From positions 1 through 5,946 of the forward strand of contig JAUZEI010000486.1 of the NCBI GenBank assembly GCA_030839105.1: DNA of 5,946 nt, read 5' to 3'. A program made the translations under genes and the position numbers. Position 1 is the stretch's first letter. Every line of letters begins with the position of its first letter. Below the pieces are notes generated by a model. That model was not told the origin of the DNA. It made no database searches and saw only the letters and a program-made list of their open reading frames with translations. Source of the DNA: Actinomycetota bacterium (GTDB lineage: Bacteria; Actinomycetota; Acidimicrobiia; IMCC26256; PALSA-610). This document shows, piece by piece, positions 5,287 through 5,946 of the stretch.

Positions 5287-5946
5287 CTACGTGGGATGGA
5301 CCCACACGTCGTCGCCCGAGCCGGCGGGACCCTCGCCCGCACGCTGGTCGGTAAACGTCAGTCCTTCGAGGTCGGTGACGATCGCGTGATCGCGAGGCTC
5401 GCTGATCGCGTTGTCGATCAGTTCGACGTCGCCGACACCCCAGACGAACACACCGATCCGACAGTCGTGGAACCACGAGTTGGTGACGACGGTCCCGGTC
5501 GCGCCGCCTTCGACGACCGCGCCGCTGTCGCAATGCTCGGCCAGTTGCTTCTCGACGCGGTTGTCGGCGCCGCCCTCCACCGTCACGGCGCGCATGGTCC
5601 GCCATCCGCGGTTGCGGTAGAGGAGCGATCCCGTCGCGTTCAGCAGGTGCACCCCGAACCAGCGCGTCTCGTACCGGTTGCGTTCGACGCGCGCACCGTC
5701 CGTCTCGACGCACTTGATCGCGCACAGGTCGTCGCGGCACTCGTTCTCGGCGATCACATGTCCGGCGCCGCCCTGCACCTCGATGCCGGCACCCCAACGC
5801 AACCCGTGCTGGTAGTTGGCCCGGACCTCGGAGCCGGTGGTGCCCGTCAGCCAGATCTTCCCGCCCGCGACCACGTTGCCGGTGACCACGTGCCCGGCGC
5901 CCCCGACGATCGCGATCGATTCGACGACGCAGTCGCGCACCGTCAG
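5287..5946 (-). CDS. Right-handed parallel beta-helix repeat protein (PbH1 / NosD-like), 5' end outside window
   Basis: An open frame of 219 residues entering from the right edge and ending with TAG at 5287. Seen: about eight consecutive 20-24-residue coils, each starting with a short hydrophobic strand and carrying a Gly turn and usually an Asn: IAIVGGAGHVVTGN, IWLTGTTGSEVRAN, IEVQGGAGHVIAEN, IKCVETDGARVERN, VHLLNATGSLLYRN, VTVEGGADNRVE, AVVEGGATGTVVTN, VFVWGVGDVELIDN. The recurring Asn before the turn suggests an internal asparagine ladder. This is the single-stranded right-handed beta-helix fold used by pectate lyases, polysaccharide epimerases and NosD-like proteins. The catalytic residues and any secretion signal would lie in the missing N-terminal part, so the activity cannot be named. 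The C-terminal ~20 residues (TDQRAGEGPAGSGDDVW) are a Gly/acidic tail. It lies directly upstream of the EthD gene. Confidence 0.88.
   Translation of the reverse strand: MTVRDCVVESIAIVGGAGHVVTGNVVAGGKIWLTGTTGSEVRANYQHGLRWGAGIEVQGGAGHVIAENECRDDLCAIKCVETDGARVERNRYETRWFGVHLLNATGSLLYRNRGWRTMRAVTVEGGADNRVEKQLAEHCDSGAVVEGGATGTVVTNSWFHDCRIGVFVWGVGDVELIDNAISEPRDHAIVTDLEGLTFTDQRAGEGPAGSGDDVWVHPT

Noticed and set aside
5276..5797. N-terminal extension of the EthD gene upstream of 5275
   Set aside because: The added residues are Arg-rich and lie in a different frame over the well-supported beta-helix gene.

Overview
This is a GC-rich stretch of chromosome with GTG starts and tightly packed genes. The gene families suggest an actinobacterium: a molybdenum hydroxylase, an acyl-CoA dehydrogenase, a nitronate monooxygenase-like flavoprotein and an EthD-domain protein. 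Soil or aquatic Acidimicrobiia-like lineages are possible, but the sequence alone does not fix the class. No rRNA, tRNA, integrase, transposase or CRISPR array was seen.

Layout: (1) At the left edge is the 5' end of a minus-strand molybdopterin-binding hydroxylase large subunit (CoxL/xanthine dehydrogenase family), running off the window. (2) Diverging from it across about 49 bp is a plus-strand pair: a compact zinc alcohol dehydrogenase-type MDR enzyme, then 21 bp later an acyl-CoA dehydrogenase with a strong ribosome binding site. (3) Directly at the stop codon of the acyl-CoA dehydrogenase lies an AT-rich array of four 45-bp tandem units. Each carries a 19-bp GTTGCAAAC-A-GTTTGCAAC palindrome. 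A decayed fifth unit and a G-run-rich leader follow. (4) Next is a plus-strand protein with a flagellar-hydrolase-like N-terminus and a lysozyme-like domain. Its 3' end overlaps, tail to tail, a minus-strand nitronate monooxygenase/2-nitropropane dioxygenase-like gene. (5) Eighteen bp upstream of that gene, divergently, sits the first ~65 codons of a DUF849/BKACE (beta-keto acid cleavage enzyme) gene whose remainder is missing. (6) A minus-strand pair fills the right end: a right-handed parallel beta-helix protein (5' end outside the window), then an EthD-domain protein starting 11 bp after its stop.

The oxidoreductases, the acyl-CoA dehydrogenase, the BKACE remnant and EthD fit a catabolic neighbourhood for CoA-linked or organic-acid substrates, but no specific pathway can be named. 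The most unusual element is the 45-bp palindromic array. It looks like a multi-site DNA-binding platform or a series of RNA hairpins, and no described element was recognised. The truncated DUF849 gene and the hydrolase-like protein with an odd 3' end are the other points to check.
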